Source: Porphyra umbilicalis
Lineage: Eukaryota; Rhodophyta; Bangiophyceae; Bangiales; Bangiaceae
Assembly (NCBI GenBank): GCA_002049455.2
Contig: KV918810.1
Span: forward strand, 248,001-312,000
Direction of reading: 5' to 3'
DNA length: 64,000 bases
The first letter of the stretch is position 1. Each line of letters begins with the position of its first letter. The position numbers were made by a program, and so were the translations under genes. Shown here in pieces: positions 1 through 10,544 of this stretch. The notes beneath the pieces were generated by a model. It was not told where the DNA came from. It saw only the letters and a program-made list of their open reading frames with translations, and ran no database searches.

Positions 1-426
1 TACGCCGTCAAGGTGCTCAAGGTCCGCCATATCCTGGTTGTGGGTCACGACAACTGCGGTGGCGTCAAGGCCTCGATGGGCGACGAGCGCGTCGGCCTGG
101 TCGACAACTGGCTGACGCACATCCGCGACGTCCGCCGCCGCCATGCCGTCCAGCTGGCGACCATTGACGACTTTGACGCGCGCATGGACCGCCTGGTCCA
201 GCTCAACGTCCTGGAGCAGGTGCACAACGTGTGCTCGACGACCACGGTGCAGGCGGCTTGGAACGAGGGCCAGCCCCTTTCAGTCCATGGCTGGATCTAC
301 CGGCTGTCGGACGGCCTCATCCGCGACCTGGGTTTCCGTGTGGACGGCCCGGAAGGCATCGACGCCGTCTACCGGACGGTGGCCCCGAGGCCCCCGGCGG
401 GCAAGGGTGTGGTGCCGGAGGTCTAA
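1..426 (+). CDS. beta-carbonic anhydrase, 3' part
   Basis: C-terminal 141 codons of a beta-class carbonic anhydrase, which interconverts CO2 and bicarbonate on a catalytic zinc. The frame is open from base 1 and reads YAVKVLKVRHIL before any ATG, so the gene starts upstream of the window. The segment GHDNCGG (residues 15-21 of the visible part) supplies the His and second Cys zinc ligands; the N-terminal CxDSR ligand motif lies outside. The family signatures LVQLNVLEQV and LSVHGWIYRLSDGLIRDLG are clear. The stop is TAA at 424-426. The location in the cell cannot be read because the N-terminus is missing. No frameshift is seen. Family assignment is very secure. Confidence 0.95.
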   Translation, partial: YAVKVLKVRHILVVGHDNCGGVKASMGDERVGLVDNWLTHIRDVRRRHAVQLATIDDFDARMDRLVQLNVLEQVHNVCSTTTVQAAWNEGQPLSVHGWIYRLSDGLIRDLGFRVDGPEGIDAVYRTVAPRPPAGKGVVPEV

Positions 427-976
427 ACTCGGAGCAGAAAGCGACAGCAAGGCGGTGGTGTACAGCTAGTCTGTGGCGGGGCGGGGCGCATGTCGGCTGG
501 CATGAGGCGTTAGTTTCGAGCGGGGAGAGGCACGTGAGGTGACGTGCACGGCCCAATTATTTTCTTTTTTCTGTTCCTCTGCCTCTGGTCCTCGGGACCG
601 CCAGCGCATCGCTTGGCTGTCCTGAGGGCCAGCTAATATGTGGCGAGTGTACGCTGTGCTATGCCACCCATTTTTCTCTTCGTCTGTCCTCGTGTTCCCG
701 TTGATGCACACCTGCTTCTAGGCCTTGCACAGAAAATATTTCTCGTGCAGTTCGTGCCGTTGAGCTCCTTGGCAAGATAGAGTCGTTCACAGTAGGACGC
801 TTCAATCAGTCGGAACGGGGGGGGTCGAAAAGCCCCTATTGGGATCAAACAGGCCGGTTCCAGACCCCCGCATCGACCTTATTGAACCAGCCTAGTGTGT
901 GTGTTGTTCACGCTTCCCTACCACTCATCGGACTCGAGTGAGCTATTGGCGGGAGCCGTGTTTCCCTTGGCCGCGA
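427..976. other. intergenic, with a dispersed repeat
   Basis: No credible coding sequence. 427-770 holds nothing I recognise. 782-897 is a copy of a dispersed repeat described separately. Confidence 0.6.
782..897. repeat. dispersed repeat ending in a CACTA-like terminus
   Basis: The block ends TTGAACCAGCCTAGTG (882-897), and the same 16 bases recur at 24419-24434. Its inner part CAGTAGGACG-TTCAAT (790-806) recurs at 19138-19154, and CGACCTTATTGAAC (874-887) recurs in reverse at 19378-19391. Read on the other strand the tip is CACTAGGCTGGTTCAA, which fits the end of a CACTA/EnSpm element. The partner end was not found, so this is a partial or solo copy. Confidence 0.5.
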
Positions 977-3900
977 CTAGAACAAGCAAAGCCCGTCTCG
1001 TCCGCGACGGCAGGTCCGCGACGGCATCCGGTCGGCCCGCAGGGCGGTGAAGCGGGAGGCGTCCACGGGGGAGGGAGGCGGCGCAGAGAGCTGCCCGTCT
1101 GACATGGTCGGGCAATGATGGCCGTCTGGGACGGGCCCCGACGCGGACACGGGTGGTTTGCACGCTCGCAAGAATAAAAGAAAAGCATACCCCCCGAGCC
1201 GGCCGCGCGACGCCGCGCGCCCTACGCCCCCCGGCCAATCGCCGCCGCTGGAGGGCGCCCGCGGCGCCCGCCGCCCCCCCCCCCGCGGCCCCCCGCCCAC
1301 CCGCCCCCCCCTCTCCTCCGCCTCGGCATCCACGTACGGCACGCCCGCGAGGGAGGCGTAGGCGCGGCCGACGGGCGGCGGCGCTTCCACGCCCCGGCGG
1401 GCCATGGCCGCCGCGACGCGCCCGGCGGTCGGACGGTCGGCCGCGGCCGTTGCGGCGCGGAGGAGGGCAACGGCGGCGGCGGCAACGGCCAGTGACGGCG
1501 GCGGCGGGGGGGGGGCGTGCCGCCGCCGCTGGCGGCCGCAGCAGCAACACTGCTGCTGCCGCTAGGGGCAGGGGCGGGCGCCGCCCCCCGCCCCGAGCTG
1601 CCGCCCACCGCCGCCGCGGCGGCGGCGCCCCCCCGGTCGCCGCCCGCCAAGCGGTCCATGGCGTCAAACAACCCCGCCGCGTCGTCGAGGCGCCCCGCGT
1701 CGGCCAGCGCTTCGACGAGGGCGGCGTACGCCAGCTCGCCGGGCGCCACGCCGGCCAACCGCATGTCGGCGAGGACGCCGAGCGCCAAATCCAGGGGGCC
1801 AGGCGTGGCGGGCTCGGCGGGGGTGGTGGCAGGCGCAGCGGGCGTGGCAGGCGCAACGGCCGGGGGGGCCCCCGCCCCCGCCGCCGCGACCGCCACGGGA
1901 GGCGGCGGTGGCGGCGACACGCCAGCGCCGGCCGCCACCCCACCCCCCGCCGTCGGTGCCGACGCGCAAATGGCCTTGATGAGGCTCGTGTAGGAGATGA
2001 CGTCGGGCGAGATGCCTTCGGCGACCATGGCGTCAAAGATGGCCATGGCCCGCTCCGGCCCCGCCCGCGCGACCGCACACGCGTTGAGCAACACATTGTA
2101 CGTAACGCGGTCCGGCTCCACGCCAGCCGCGCGCATGTCGGCAAAGCAGAGGAAGACGCGGAGGAGGCGGTCCTCGCCGACCGCCCGAACCGCGTTGCGG
2201 TGGCCCGCGGTCGAGCCAAAGGTCGCCGAGGAGGGGGGGGTGCCGCTGGCGGGGGGGGCGCTTGCAAACGACACGTCCGTGTCGTCCGTCGTTGACGTTG
2301 CAGCGGCGGCGTCTGACCGGGTTTTGAGCGACGGCGCCGCAGGGGAAGATGACGCGACGACGGTGGGAGCTGGTCCGGCCGCCGCCGCCAAAGACGGTTC
2401 GGCCGGCGCACCGCCGGTGGCGGTGCCCGCAGCACCCGCCGCGACTCCAGGCGACGGCTCTCCCCCCCGACGCCTGTGCCAGAGGCAGGGCCCCCCGCCA
2501 CCAGCGCCGCCCCCGACGGCGGCAGCGGGATAGACGAGGGAAACCCGTCTGCGAGCGCCTTGAGCAGCGACGTGTAGCTCGTCACGTCTGGCGTCAAGCC
2601 CGCCGCGCGCATCCGCCCAAAGACGTCCGCGACGGCCACAAAGGCGCGCGCCTTGCAGCACCCGTCGATGAGCGTCGAGTAGGTGTGCGCATTCGCCGCA
2701 ATGCCGACTGCGTGCATGTCGGTAAAGACGTCAAACGCAACGTCGAGGCGCCCGCGCTTGGCCGCCGCGTCGACGACCGCCGTGTAGGCGTGCACGCTCC
2801 GCTGCGCCGGCCGCATGGTATTGAGCACCTGCCGCGCGCGGATGACGTCCCCCGCCGAGCCGCACGCAAACACCAAACTGCTCATCGTGTGCGCGTTGGG
2901 CTCCACGCCCGCCGCCCGCATTTCGGCCACCACCGTAAAAGCCGCGGCGGTGTCCCCCCGCTGCGCGCACGCGTCGACGAGCGCCGAGTAGGTAAACGCG
3001 TCGGGGGGGGAGCCGGCCTTGCGCATCTCGTTGCGCACCGCAAACGCGACGGACAGCGGGGCGGAGAGGTCCCGCGCGGCCACCGCGACGAGCGCGTTAA
3101 ACGTCCACCGGTCGGGGGCGAGGCGGTAGCGGCCAAAGCTGCGGTAGACGGCGAGCGCGCGGCCGGCGTCGGGGGCGGCAGAGACGAGGGTGTTGAGGAG
3201 GATCGCGTCGGGCTGCACGGTCGTCGAGGCGGCCATGTCGTCGTAGAGGCGCTCGAGGGCGGCTGTGAGGGAGGTGCCGCGACGGCGAACGGTGACGCCG
3301 ACGCCGGCCGTCGACGTCAACGGCGCCTGGACCGCCGGTGCAGCGGGTGGGGCAACACCCCCACCGGCGCCCGCCGTCGCGGCGCTGGGTGCGCGCACGT
3401 CGCCCGCGCCTGGCCCGTCGGTGGCTGACAGCCCACCGCGGCCGCCACCACCTTTGGCACCAGTCGCGCCCCCATCCCCCCCGCCGCCCCCCCCCTGCCG
3501 CCGCCGCCCCCCCCCAACCCACCACTCAACCGCGCTAGCCGTGGCGCACGGCCGCGGCGGCGGCTCTCCCGAGCGAGCCGCGAGATGAGCGTCGCGTACG
3601 TGACAGCGGTCGGTGCGACGGTGCCGCCGCGCTCGACCATCAGCCCGTACACGTGCAAGGCGTCGTCGACACGCGCAGCGTCGCCGAGGAGACGGAGCAC
3701 CTGGTTGCACAGGCGCACGCTGGCGAGCGCCGTCGGCGGCGCCGTCGCCCTCGGGGAAGCTGCTGTCGGTCGCCCACCCGCGGCGGGTGCGTCCATGGCG
3801 ACACTGCCGCCGTCGCCGCCCCCTCCACTGCCCGTGCCGATGGTGCCAGCGCCGCCACCCGCTCGCGGCCGAAGCGACGCACCCCGCGCCAGTGACCGCC

Positions 3901-4485
3901 GCCCACCCGCGCCTGCCGGCGACGGCGGGGCAACCGCTGCGACAGCCGTTGAAGGCACCCCCCCCACTCCCCCACCGCCGTCCCCAACAGCCTCTGCCGG
4001 CACCGCAGGGGGCGTGAGGCACAGCAATTCCACCAGCGACGTGTACGCGCCGTCCACATCCCCCGCGTCAATGGCCCGCCGGATGCGGGCGGGCCACGAC
4101 AGGCGGGCAGTGTTGGTAGCCTTGGCCTCACGCACCTTGGGGCGCTTCCCACCAGGCCTGGGTCGAACCCTGGCGGGGGGGGGGAAGGGGCGCCCCCCAC
4201 CGGCCGAGGGGCGGGGGGGGGGCGCGGCGGCGGCGTTGGTGGCGGCGTGGAGGGGGGAGGGGGCGTCGCCGCTGCGCACCGAGGCGTCGCCGGGTGGATG
4301 AGAGGTACAGTCAGGCGCTGGTGTAGCGGGCGGGCCCGTCCTGGGTCGACCGCCGCGCGGCGGCGGGGCACCCGTGCCGCCGCCGGCGCCCGCCCGCCAG
4401 GGGTGCCTGGGAGCGGCGCGACAAAGCAAGGGGCGGTCGACGCTGCCGCCACCAGGGGCGCTGGGGAGAGCGGCGGCGGGGTCAT
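977..4485 (-). CDS. P-class pentatricopeptide repeat protein (frame broken by assembly)
   Basis: PPR proteins bind organelle RNA one base per repeat and act in its processing, stability or translation. About ten 35-residue repeats are visible, for example AHTYSTLIDGCCKARAFVAV, GVEPDRVTYNVLLNACAVAR and GISPDVISYTSLIKAI. The reading frame moves four times on the minus strand: within 4175-4222 (two G10 runs), 3487-3515 (C9 runs), 2462-2468 (C7) and at 1506-1515 (G10). Each move equals one missing base. The start is the ATG at 4485, because its frame opens a Pro/Ala/Ser-rich, acid-free stretch (MTPPPLSPAPLVAAAS...) like a transit peptide and joins the repeat frame at the G runs. No DYW or E domain is seen. 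The C-terminal end (977-1300) is uncertain because C runs there could hide another shift. Introns instead of missing bases are possible but less likely. Confidence 0.8.
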
Positions 4486-5334
4486 GGCCACCACGGGGGG
4501 TGGTGGGCAGAACAAATGAGTTCGGCGGCGTCGAGAGGCAGGTGGGAGGTGGGGCGGCGGGACGCGGGAGGCCAGAGGGCAAGTGGAGCGTGACGACGGC
4601 TCGTGCTCAGGGCTCGGTCGTGGTGGTGGCAGTCGTGGTGGAAGAGTCGAATCCAGGCGCGGCACCGAGATCGAGTTGAGGAGTGGCCCCCTTAGAGACG
4701 CGAGCGTGCGACATCCGGCTCGGTTGCGACAGATTGGGAGGATTCATGCCCCTGCGCTCTGCCACTCGCCAGCGCACGACGACCAAAGATGACTGCGTTA
4801 GTCGGTGTTGGCACGTAACAGCGACGAAGGGACTGGTCGTGCGACGGGGCATGGTACGAAACACAGCGACACATATGCACCAAGCAACCACATGTGATCG
4901 CAGAAACCCAAAGAGTAATGCGAAGAGGAGAATACAACCAGGAACACCAACGCGTGGCCATGCAAACGTGCACACACACAAATCCACACCAGACGGAGCA
5001 CGTGACAGCAGGCAACCAAAGCAGCACACCATCAACCACACCAAAGTCCCTGCATCCGCGCGTGCACCTCACGGCCGCATCAACACGGTCCTCCGTCGGC
5101 GACGCCTGTGGTCCACTCTTGCAACTGTGCCACCAGCGCCTGCATCTTCATCCCGACCACCTCCCCGGCCTCTGCAGCCAGACGGAGCACGCGCAACACG
5201 GCTTTGGGCGGGTGGCAAGCACGATGCATCTGGAGCTGCCTCCACTGCCCGATGAGCATCAGGCACGCCACGTCGAGCACCACCACCTCGTGATGCACGC
5301 CTGCCTGGGCCTTGCGGATGTCTTTCCGCTCTTT
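4486..5334. other. intergenic
   Basis: Space between two minus-strand genes, so it holds the 5' flank of the PPR gene and the 3' flank of the next gene. Open frames here are short and show no family motif. Nothing recognised. Confidence 0.5.
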
Positions 5335-6517
5335 CTAGCGTTTGACCTCCTCAACACCAAGCGCCGACGTTGCGCTGGCGAGCCGTCGCTCCTCCGCCAC
5401 CGCCGCGTCGCTGCGGGGGGCCTCGGCGACCCCGCGTGTGGCGGGAGCGCCCGTGAGCGCCACACCGTCGGCGACCGGGCCTTGAACGGCGGCAGCGCCC
5501 ACCACCCACCGCCGCGTGGCCCGCCGACGCACGGGGCAATGGCACACGCCGCCGCACGTCGTGGTCGCACCCCCACCCCCCACGGGCAGCGGTGCACGGC
5601 GGTCGCGCCGTGGCTGCCCGACGCGCTGCCGCTCGCACCGCCGCTGGCGCCGCCAACGTCTACCGCGCGCTCCGCGCGACCGGCGTGCGCGGGCGGCGGT
5701 GGGGGGCCCGCGGGGGCGCCGTGGACCCACGGCGCCGCCCCGCCGCGCGCGTCGCCGCCGCGGCGGCGGGGGTGGCGGTCGCCGCGCGGCCGGCGGCGGC
5801 GGCGGCGGTCGCCGCGGCGCGTGCGCGGGCGGCGGTGGGGGGCCCGCGGGGGCGCCGTGGACCCACGGCGCCGCCCCGCCGCGCGCGTCGCCGCCGCGGC
5901 GGCGGGGGTGGCGGTCGCCGCGCGGCCGGCGGCGGCGGCGGCGGTCGCCGCCGCGGTCGGGCGTGCCGCGCAGCGGGCGGGCGTGCCGGGGGTGGCGGCG
6001 GCGCCGCCGCGCGCGCGCGCGTCGGCGCACGGGCCGCGCCCCGCCGGGGCGGGGGTGGGGTGAGCGGAGCCCCCGGGGGGTCCGCGCAGGGGGCCGGCGC
6101 ACGTGGCAGCGGCAAGGACCAGGTGGCAGCGGGCGACCGACCGTGTCGCGGTTTTTTCCGGGCCGCCCCCCCCAAAAAAAAGAACAGGGCGAGGGGTGTC
6201 CCCGACCACGGCCGCCGCGCACGGGGCCGACGCGGCCGCGGCGGCGCCCCGCGGCCAAGCACAAGACGGCGCGGCGGCGCACACGGCGGGGACGGCGGTC
6301 ACCCCACCCCGCCGTTGCCAACGCCAACGGCGGGCGGTGCGGCGACCCCCCCCCCCCGGGGGGCGGCGGCACCCCCCCGCGTCGGGCCGCGGGCGCTTGC
6401 GGGTGCCCCCCCCCCCGGCGTCGCCCCCCCCCCCCAAAAAGAGCCCCCGGCGGACCCGCCGGCGGGCCGCCCGAGCCGGCGGCGGCCGCCGGCGGCGGCG
6501 GCGCGGCGGCCGCCGAC

Positions 6518-6551
<34 letters not shown>

Positions 6552-6874
6552 CCACGTCCGCTTCGGCTTCGGCTTCGGCTTGGGCGGCTTGGGCGGATTG
6601 GACGGCGGCGGCGGCGGCGGCGGCGGCGACGGCCGCCGCCACCGCCGCCGCCGCCGTCGTCGACCCGCCGTTGCCGCCGCCGTCGCCGCCACCGCCGCCG
6701 CCGTCGCCGCCGCCGCCGTCGCCGCTGCCGCCACCCGCCCCCCCGACGCCGCCGCCCCCCCCCCCCCCGCGAGCGGCGGCAGCGGGTGCCCCCCCCCCCC
6801 CCCCCCCCCCCCGCCGGCCCCGCGTGCGTGACTCCCCCGACGCGGTCCGCGACACTCCGCCCCCCACCGCCGCC

Positions 6875-6912
<38 letters not shown>

Positions 6913-8757
6913 CGACGAGCGGCGGCGCTTGCGCTGCTCCCGCTCAAAGTGCATGGCGCCCGCGAGTGCCGACAGGGGCACGTTGCCCACCCCGTCGGCG
7001 CGGCGCGCCGCGAGCAGCGCCCGCACGAGGCCCGCATAGGGCGGCACGCGGGTGGCGACGAGGAGCATGACGGCGAGGGAAAAGACCGTCCGCTCCTTGC
7101 ACAGCTTGGACAGGCGGTCGACGGCAACGGCGGCGGGGAGGGTGTCCTTGTGAAAGTAGCGCGAGTCTTTGAGCCCCGACGAGCGGAGGGCGGCGTGCAC
7201 GCCCGTCAAGTCGACGGGGATGCACCAGCGGGAGGAGGCGACGCGCACCGTCGGGCGGCGCGCGTGGCCCGTGGTGCCGACGACGGGCGCCGCGCGGGAG
7301 CCGTCGGGGGAGCGCCACACGGGCCACCAGCCGGCAAAGGTGGCCATCAAGTCGCAGAGGAGGCGCTCGACGATTTGTTCGGCGCGCTTGGCGTCGGCGC
7401 CCGCCGCCGAGGGGGGGGGCGGCGACGCACCGCCACCGCCACCGCCACCGCCACCGCCACCGCCGCCGCCGCTGCTGCTGCCGACGCCGCCGCTGCTGCT
7501 CGGGGGTGGCGTGGCCGGGCCGCCACTACCACCACCACCGCCGGCGCCGCCGCCGGCCGCGTCGGCGGCGGCGTCACCCGCCCCTCCCCCCCCCCCCTCC
7601 CCGCGCCGGCCGTCACGCCCGCCTCGTCCCGGCGGCCGAGCACCTTGCGCGCGAGCTGCTCCAAGGACGTGAGCGCGAGCGCGCGGATGGCCATCTCCCC
7701 GTCTGCCCGGTGCCGCACCGTGTGGATCACGTCCATGACGGCGGCGACGGCGGCGGGGGAGGGCGTCACGACGGGGGGGGGGTGTCCCGCACGAGGGGGG
7801 TCGGCTTGGTTGCAGACGACGCGGCGCCGGCGGCGGTCGCCACCGCCGCCGCCGCCGCCGTCGCCGCCGCCGCGGCCGCCGCCACCGCCGCCGCCGCCGC
7901 CGCCGTTGCCGTCGTTGCCCCCGCCGCCGCCGACGGGGACGCGCGGCCGTCGGTGGCGCCCGCCGCCGCGGCGGTGGCGGTGGCAGGGGTGGCGGTGGCG
8001 GGCGCCCCCGCACCGACGGTGGCGGGGGCCACCCCCGTGGGCACGGCGGGGGGCACGCCCCCCCCCGTCCCGGCGCAATGGCCGGCCGCCGCCACGCGGC
8101 GGCGGGGAGGGCGGCGGCCGCCGCCGCCGTGACGGCCCCGCCGCCGCGCCGGCCGGCAGCGGCGACGGGCGGTTGCGCGGGCGGCGGCAGTGCCGCCGCG
8201 GCGGCGGCGGGCACGGCGCCGGCGGCGCCCAGCGGCGGCGGCGGCGGCGGCGGGGGCAGGCCGACAATGACCACGTCGGCGGCGGCGTAGCCGCGCCCCC
8301 CCACCCCGCCCATCGCGTACAAACTCCCCGCCGCCGTCACGCCCGTGGTGGGGAGGTGGGGGGCGTCGTTCCCCCCGCCGACGGCGGGGGGGCGGCGGCG
8401 GCGGCGGTGGGGCCACCACCGCCCCCCTCCCCCCCCCCCGCGGCGACGGCGGCGGCGGCGGCCCCGCGGCGGTCGCCGCCGCCGCCTCGCGCGCGGCGGC
8501 GGCGGCGGCGGCGGCCGCCGCCGCCGCCCGCACCGCCGTCGCGGCGGCCGCGTCGGCCTGCAACAACCGCACCTCGGCGTGGCGGTACGCGTGCGATAGG
8601 CCGACGCCGACGACCCGCCGCGCGTGGCCGTCGGCGGCGTGAAAAAAGCCGAGGCGGTCGTACGCGGGTACCCACAGGGTCACCGCCCCGCCGCCGCCGC
8701 TGTCGCCGCCGCCGCCGCCACCACCGCCGCCGCCGTCCGTGCCGTCCGTGGCGGGGG

Positions 8758-8788
<31 letters not shown>

Positions 8789-9007
8789 GCCGACGGCCGC
8801 CCCACCACCCCCCGCCGCCGCACCCCGCCGCCGGCGCCGCGTCAGCCGCGAGACGGCCGCGTGGACGGCGGCGCCGTGCGGCGCGAGCGCCCCGTCGAGC
8901 GCCGCCGCGGCGGCGGTAAAGGCGGCGTAGAGTGGGGCGAGCGCGCCCCGCGCCCGGTCGTCCAAGCCGAGCTCCCAAAGCGCCCGCTCCGCCGCGTCGG
9001 CGGCCAT
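5335..9007 (-). CDS. unrecognised Gly/Ala/Pro-rich protein (several frame breaks)
   Basis: Family not recognised. Three stretches look like real folded protein amid homopolymeric linkers. One is an N-terminal part from the ATG at 9007 (MAADAAERALWELGLDD..., with LWVPAYDRLGFFHAADGHAR near 8640). The second is a helix-rich block near 7770-7630 (MDVIHTVRHRADGEMAIRAL). The third is a block at about 7400-6910 (RAEQIVERLLCDLM, RWCIPVDLTGVHAALRSSGL, ending in a basic EREQRKRRR). They lie in three different minus-strand frames separated by long G/C runs, so undercalled homopolymers or introns are needed to join them. Below 6900 the frame stays open to 5335, but the sequence is simple (poly-Ala, poly-Gly, Arg/Pro) and includes a 136-bp tandem repeat whose unit does not preserve frame, so the true end is probably upstream of 5335. 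Low confidence in the limits, moderate that a gene is here. Confidence 0.45.
5685..5950. repeat. 136-bp tandem repeat, two copies
   Basis: The unit starting GTGCGCGGGCGGCGGTGGGG at 5685 recurs almost exactly at 5821. The second copy stays identical to about 5950. As 136 is not a multiple of three, it argues against this part being translated. Confidence 0.9.
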
Positions 9008-10000
9008 GGCGCGGGCGGGCGGGGGGGGGGGGGGGGGGGGAGGGGGGGGGGCACGGCCCCACTGGCGGGGGGGGGGGGGGGAGGAAGACGGCCACGGGGG
9101 GAGGCGTGGCGGCGGGGGGGGGGGTGCGGCGCCCGCCCGCCCGCCCGCCCGCCCGCCCGCCCGCCCGCCCGCGGCGGCGGCGGCCGGCGGCCGGCGGCGG
9201 TCGGCAGCGGGTGCGGCGGCGGCCGCCGCGCCGCCGCGGCGGTCGGGCGGCGGGGGCGGGCGGCGGCGCGGCCGGCTGTTTTGCGGATCCGACCGGGGGC
9301 GCGCCGCGGGGGGGGGGGGACCTAACCCGCGCCGGGGGGGGTCGGGTGCCGCCGCCGCCGACGCGGGCGGGCGGGCGGGCGCGGGGGGGGTGGGCGGGGC
9401 GGGGCGGGGCGGGGCGCTCGGGGGCGCAAACCCGGGGCGCGGGCGGGTGGCCGCCGGCGCGCGCGCCGCCGTGTGTGCGGTCGAGGAGGGGGGGGGGGTC
9501 GCTCCAGGTCACCGCGGCCAAAGGGCGCAGCGGCGGGGCGGGGGGCGGCGGGGGGGCGGCAGAAAAACAAATAGGGTGCGCGTGATTGGGAAGGCGGGCT
9601 TTTTGGATGACAGCCGCAAGGGGGTTTCTGCTGAATGTGTGTGTGTGGGAGGGGGGTCAAGGCAAGCAATTCAGTACTGTACAGTTGGCACCACGCGACG
9701 ACATGGACCATCCCCTCGCTGCCCGCCTCTGCTGGTCGGGGGATGAAGTCGGCGGCGGCAGACGCTGGCGGCCACTTGCCGACGGCAAACAACGTCGCGG
9801 CGCCGCCCCCCGCATCCAAACGACTAGCTCGGCACGTCCGCTGTTTACCCGCCTCGACCACGGCTTTGCCCCTCCAGCCTCTGCGCGACACACCCCGCCC
9901 GGTCCCCACCGCCGCTCGACGCTGTCGGCGGTGCCGCCCCAAACCCCCCCCACGGAGCGTCGCTCCCCCCCGCCGCTCCGCGGCCAGCCCCGATGCGCCC
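9008..10000. other. intergenic, G-rich with GCCC microsatellite
   Basis: Contains G runs of 10-18 bases at 9020-9110 and a (GCCC)n array at about 9131-9171. A 206-codon minus-strand frame (9322-9942) is open mainly because the DNA has few A/T codons and shows no family motif. It lies between the 5' end of the unrecognised gene and the 3' end of SDHAF4. Confidence 0.5.
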
Positions 10001-10544
10001 TCAAAAGTCGCTCACCCGCCCGTTCCGCGCCCAATCCCCGTACCGCGTCGGCTCGTAGCCGCGGGGTCCGCCCCACTCGGGCCCCCCCGGCCCGTCCCGA
10101 TTCCACATCTGCACCTTGTCCGACGGCGCCGCCGCGTCGGCCTCCGCCGCCGCCGCCGCGCCCGCCTCGGCCGGCAGCGGCGCGTCGGGGGTGCCGCCAG
10201 GCCGACCCGAGGGGGGGGGGGGGGGTCCACCGCCGCCGCCTTGATGGCAGCCGCAGCAGCGGCGGCGGCGGCACCTGCCGCCTCGCCGTCGGCGGCAACC
10301 GTGTCGGCGGGGGCGGCGGCGGCGGGGGTGGCGCCGGGGGTGGCGCCGGGGGGGGTCGCCTCCCGGTCGTCGGCGGCAGCGGTGTCAGCGGCGGGTGGCG
10401 CAGGGGGGGGTACAACGTGCTCCACCGCTCCGGCAGGGGGGGGGGGAAGGCCCGCCCCTGGGAAGAGGCGGACGTGTGCAGGCGGCGGGCGAGGGTGGGG
10501 AGGAGCGACCGCATGGCGGCGCGACAGACAGGAAGGGGAGACAT
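10001..10544 (-). CDS. SDHAF4: succinate dehydrogenase assembly factor 4 (DUF1674), frame broken by assembly
   Basis: SDHAF4 binds flavinylated SdhA in the mitochondrial matrix and aids assembly of complex II. The decisive evidence is the C-terminus at 10001-10075, GGPRGYEPTRYGDWARNGRV then SDF and a TGA stop, which is the DUF1674 signature (consensus GPRGPEPTRYGDWE-KGR-DF). It lies in a different frame from the upstream part, so no single ORF shows it. The N-terminus from ATG 10544 or 10514 (MRSLLPTLARRLHTSASSQG) is a classic mitochondrial presequence: Arg/Ser-rich with no acidic residue. The frame moves at a G11 run (10436-10446) and a G15 run (10211-10225), each by the equivalent of one missing base. 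The middle is Ala/Pro-rich. I favour 10514 or 10544 over 10560 because only that frame gives the targeting peptide. Identity is strong; the exact middle sequence is uncertain. Confidence 0.85.

Noticed and set aside
1165-1180. AATAAA at ~1170 as polyadenylation signal of the carbonic anhydrase
   Set aside because: It is about 750 bases past the stop and lies over the 3' part of the opposite-strand PPR gene.
1153-2295. Long plus-strand ORFs opposite the PPR gene (380, 359 and 238 codons)
   Set aside because: They are antisense shadows open because the DNA lacks A/T-rich stop codons; the minus strand shows clear PPR repeats.
4155-4180. B-box-like GGGTCGAACCC inside the PPR gene
   Set aside because: No cloverleaf can be formed around it; the bases belong to the PPR coding region.
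977-4485. Programmed frameshifting or RNA editing to explain the PPR gene
   Set aside because: Several unrelated genes break in the same direction at G/C runs of varied length, which is simpler as an assembly artefact.
5516-7070. 500-codon plus-strand ORFs (Arg/Pro/Ala)
   Set aside because: Low-complexity, no motif, and they run through a 136-bp tandem repeat without frame preservation.
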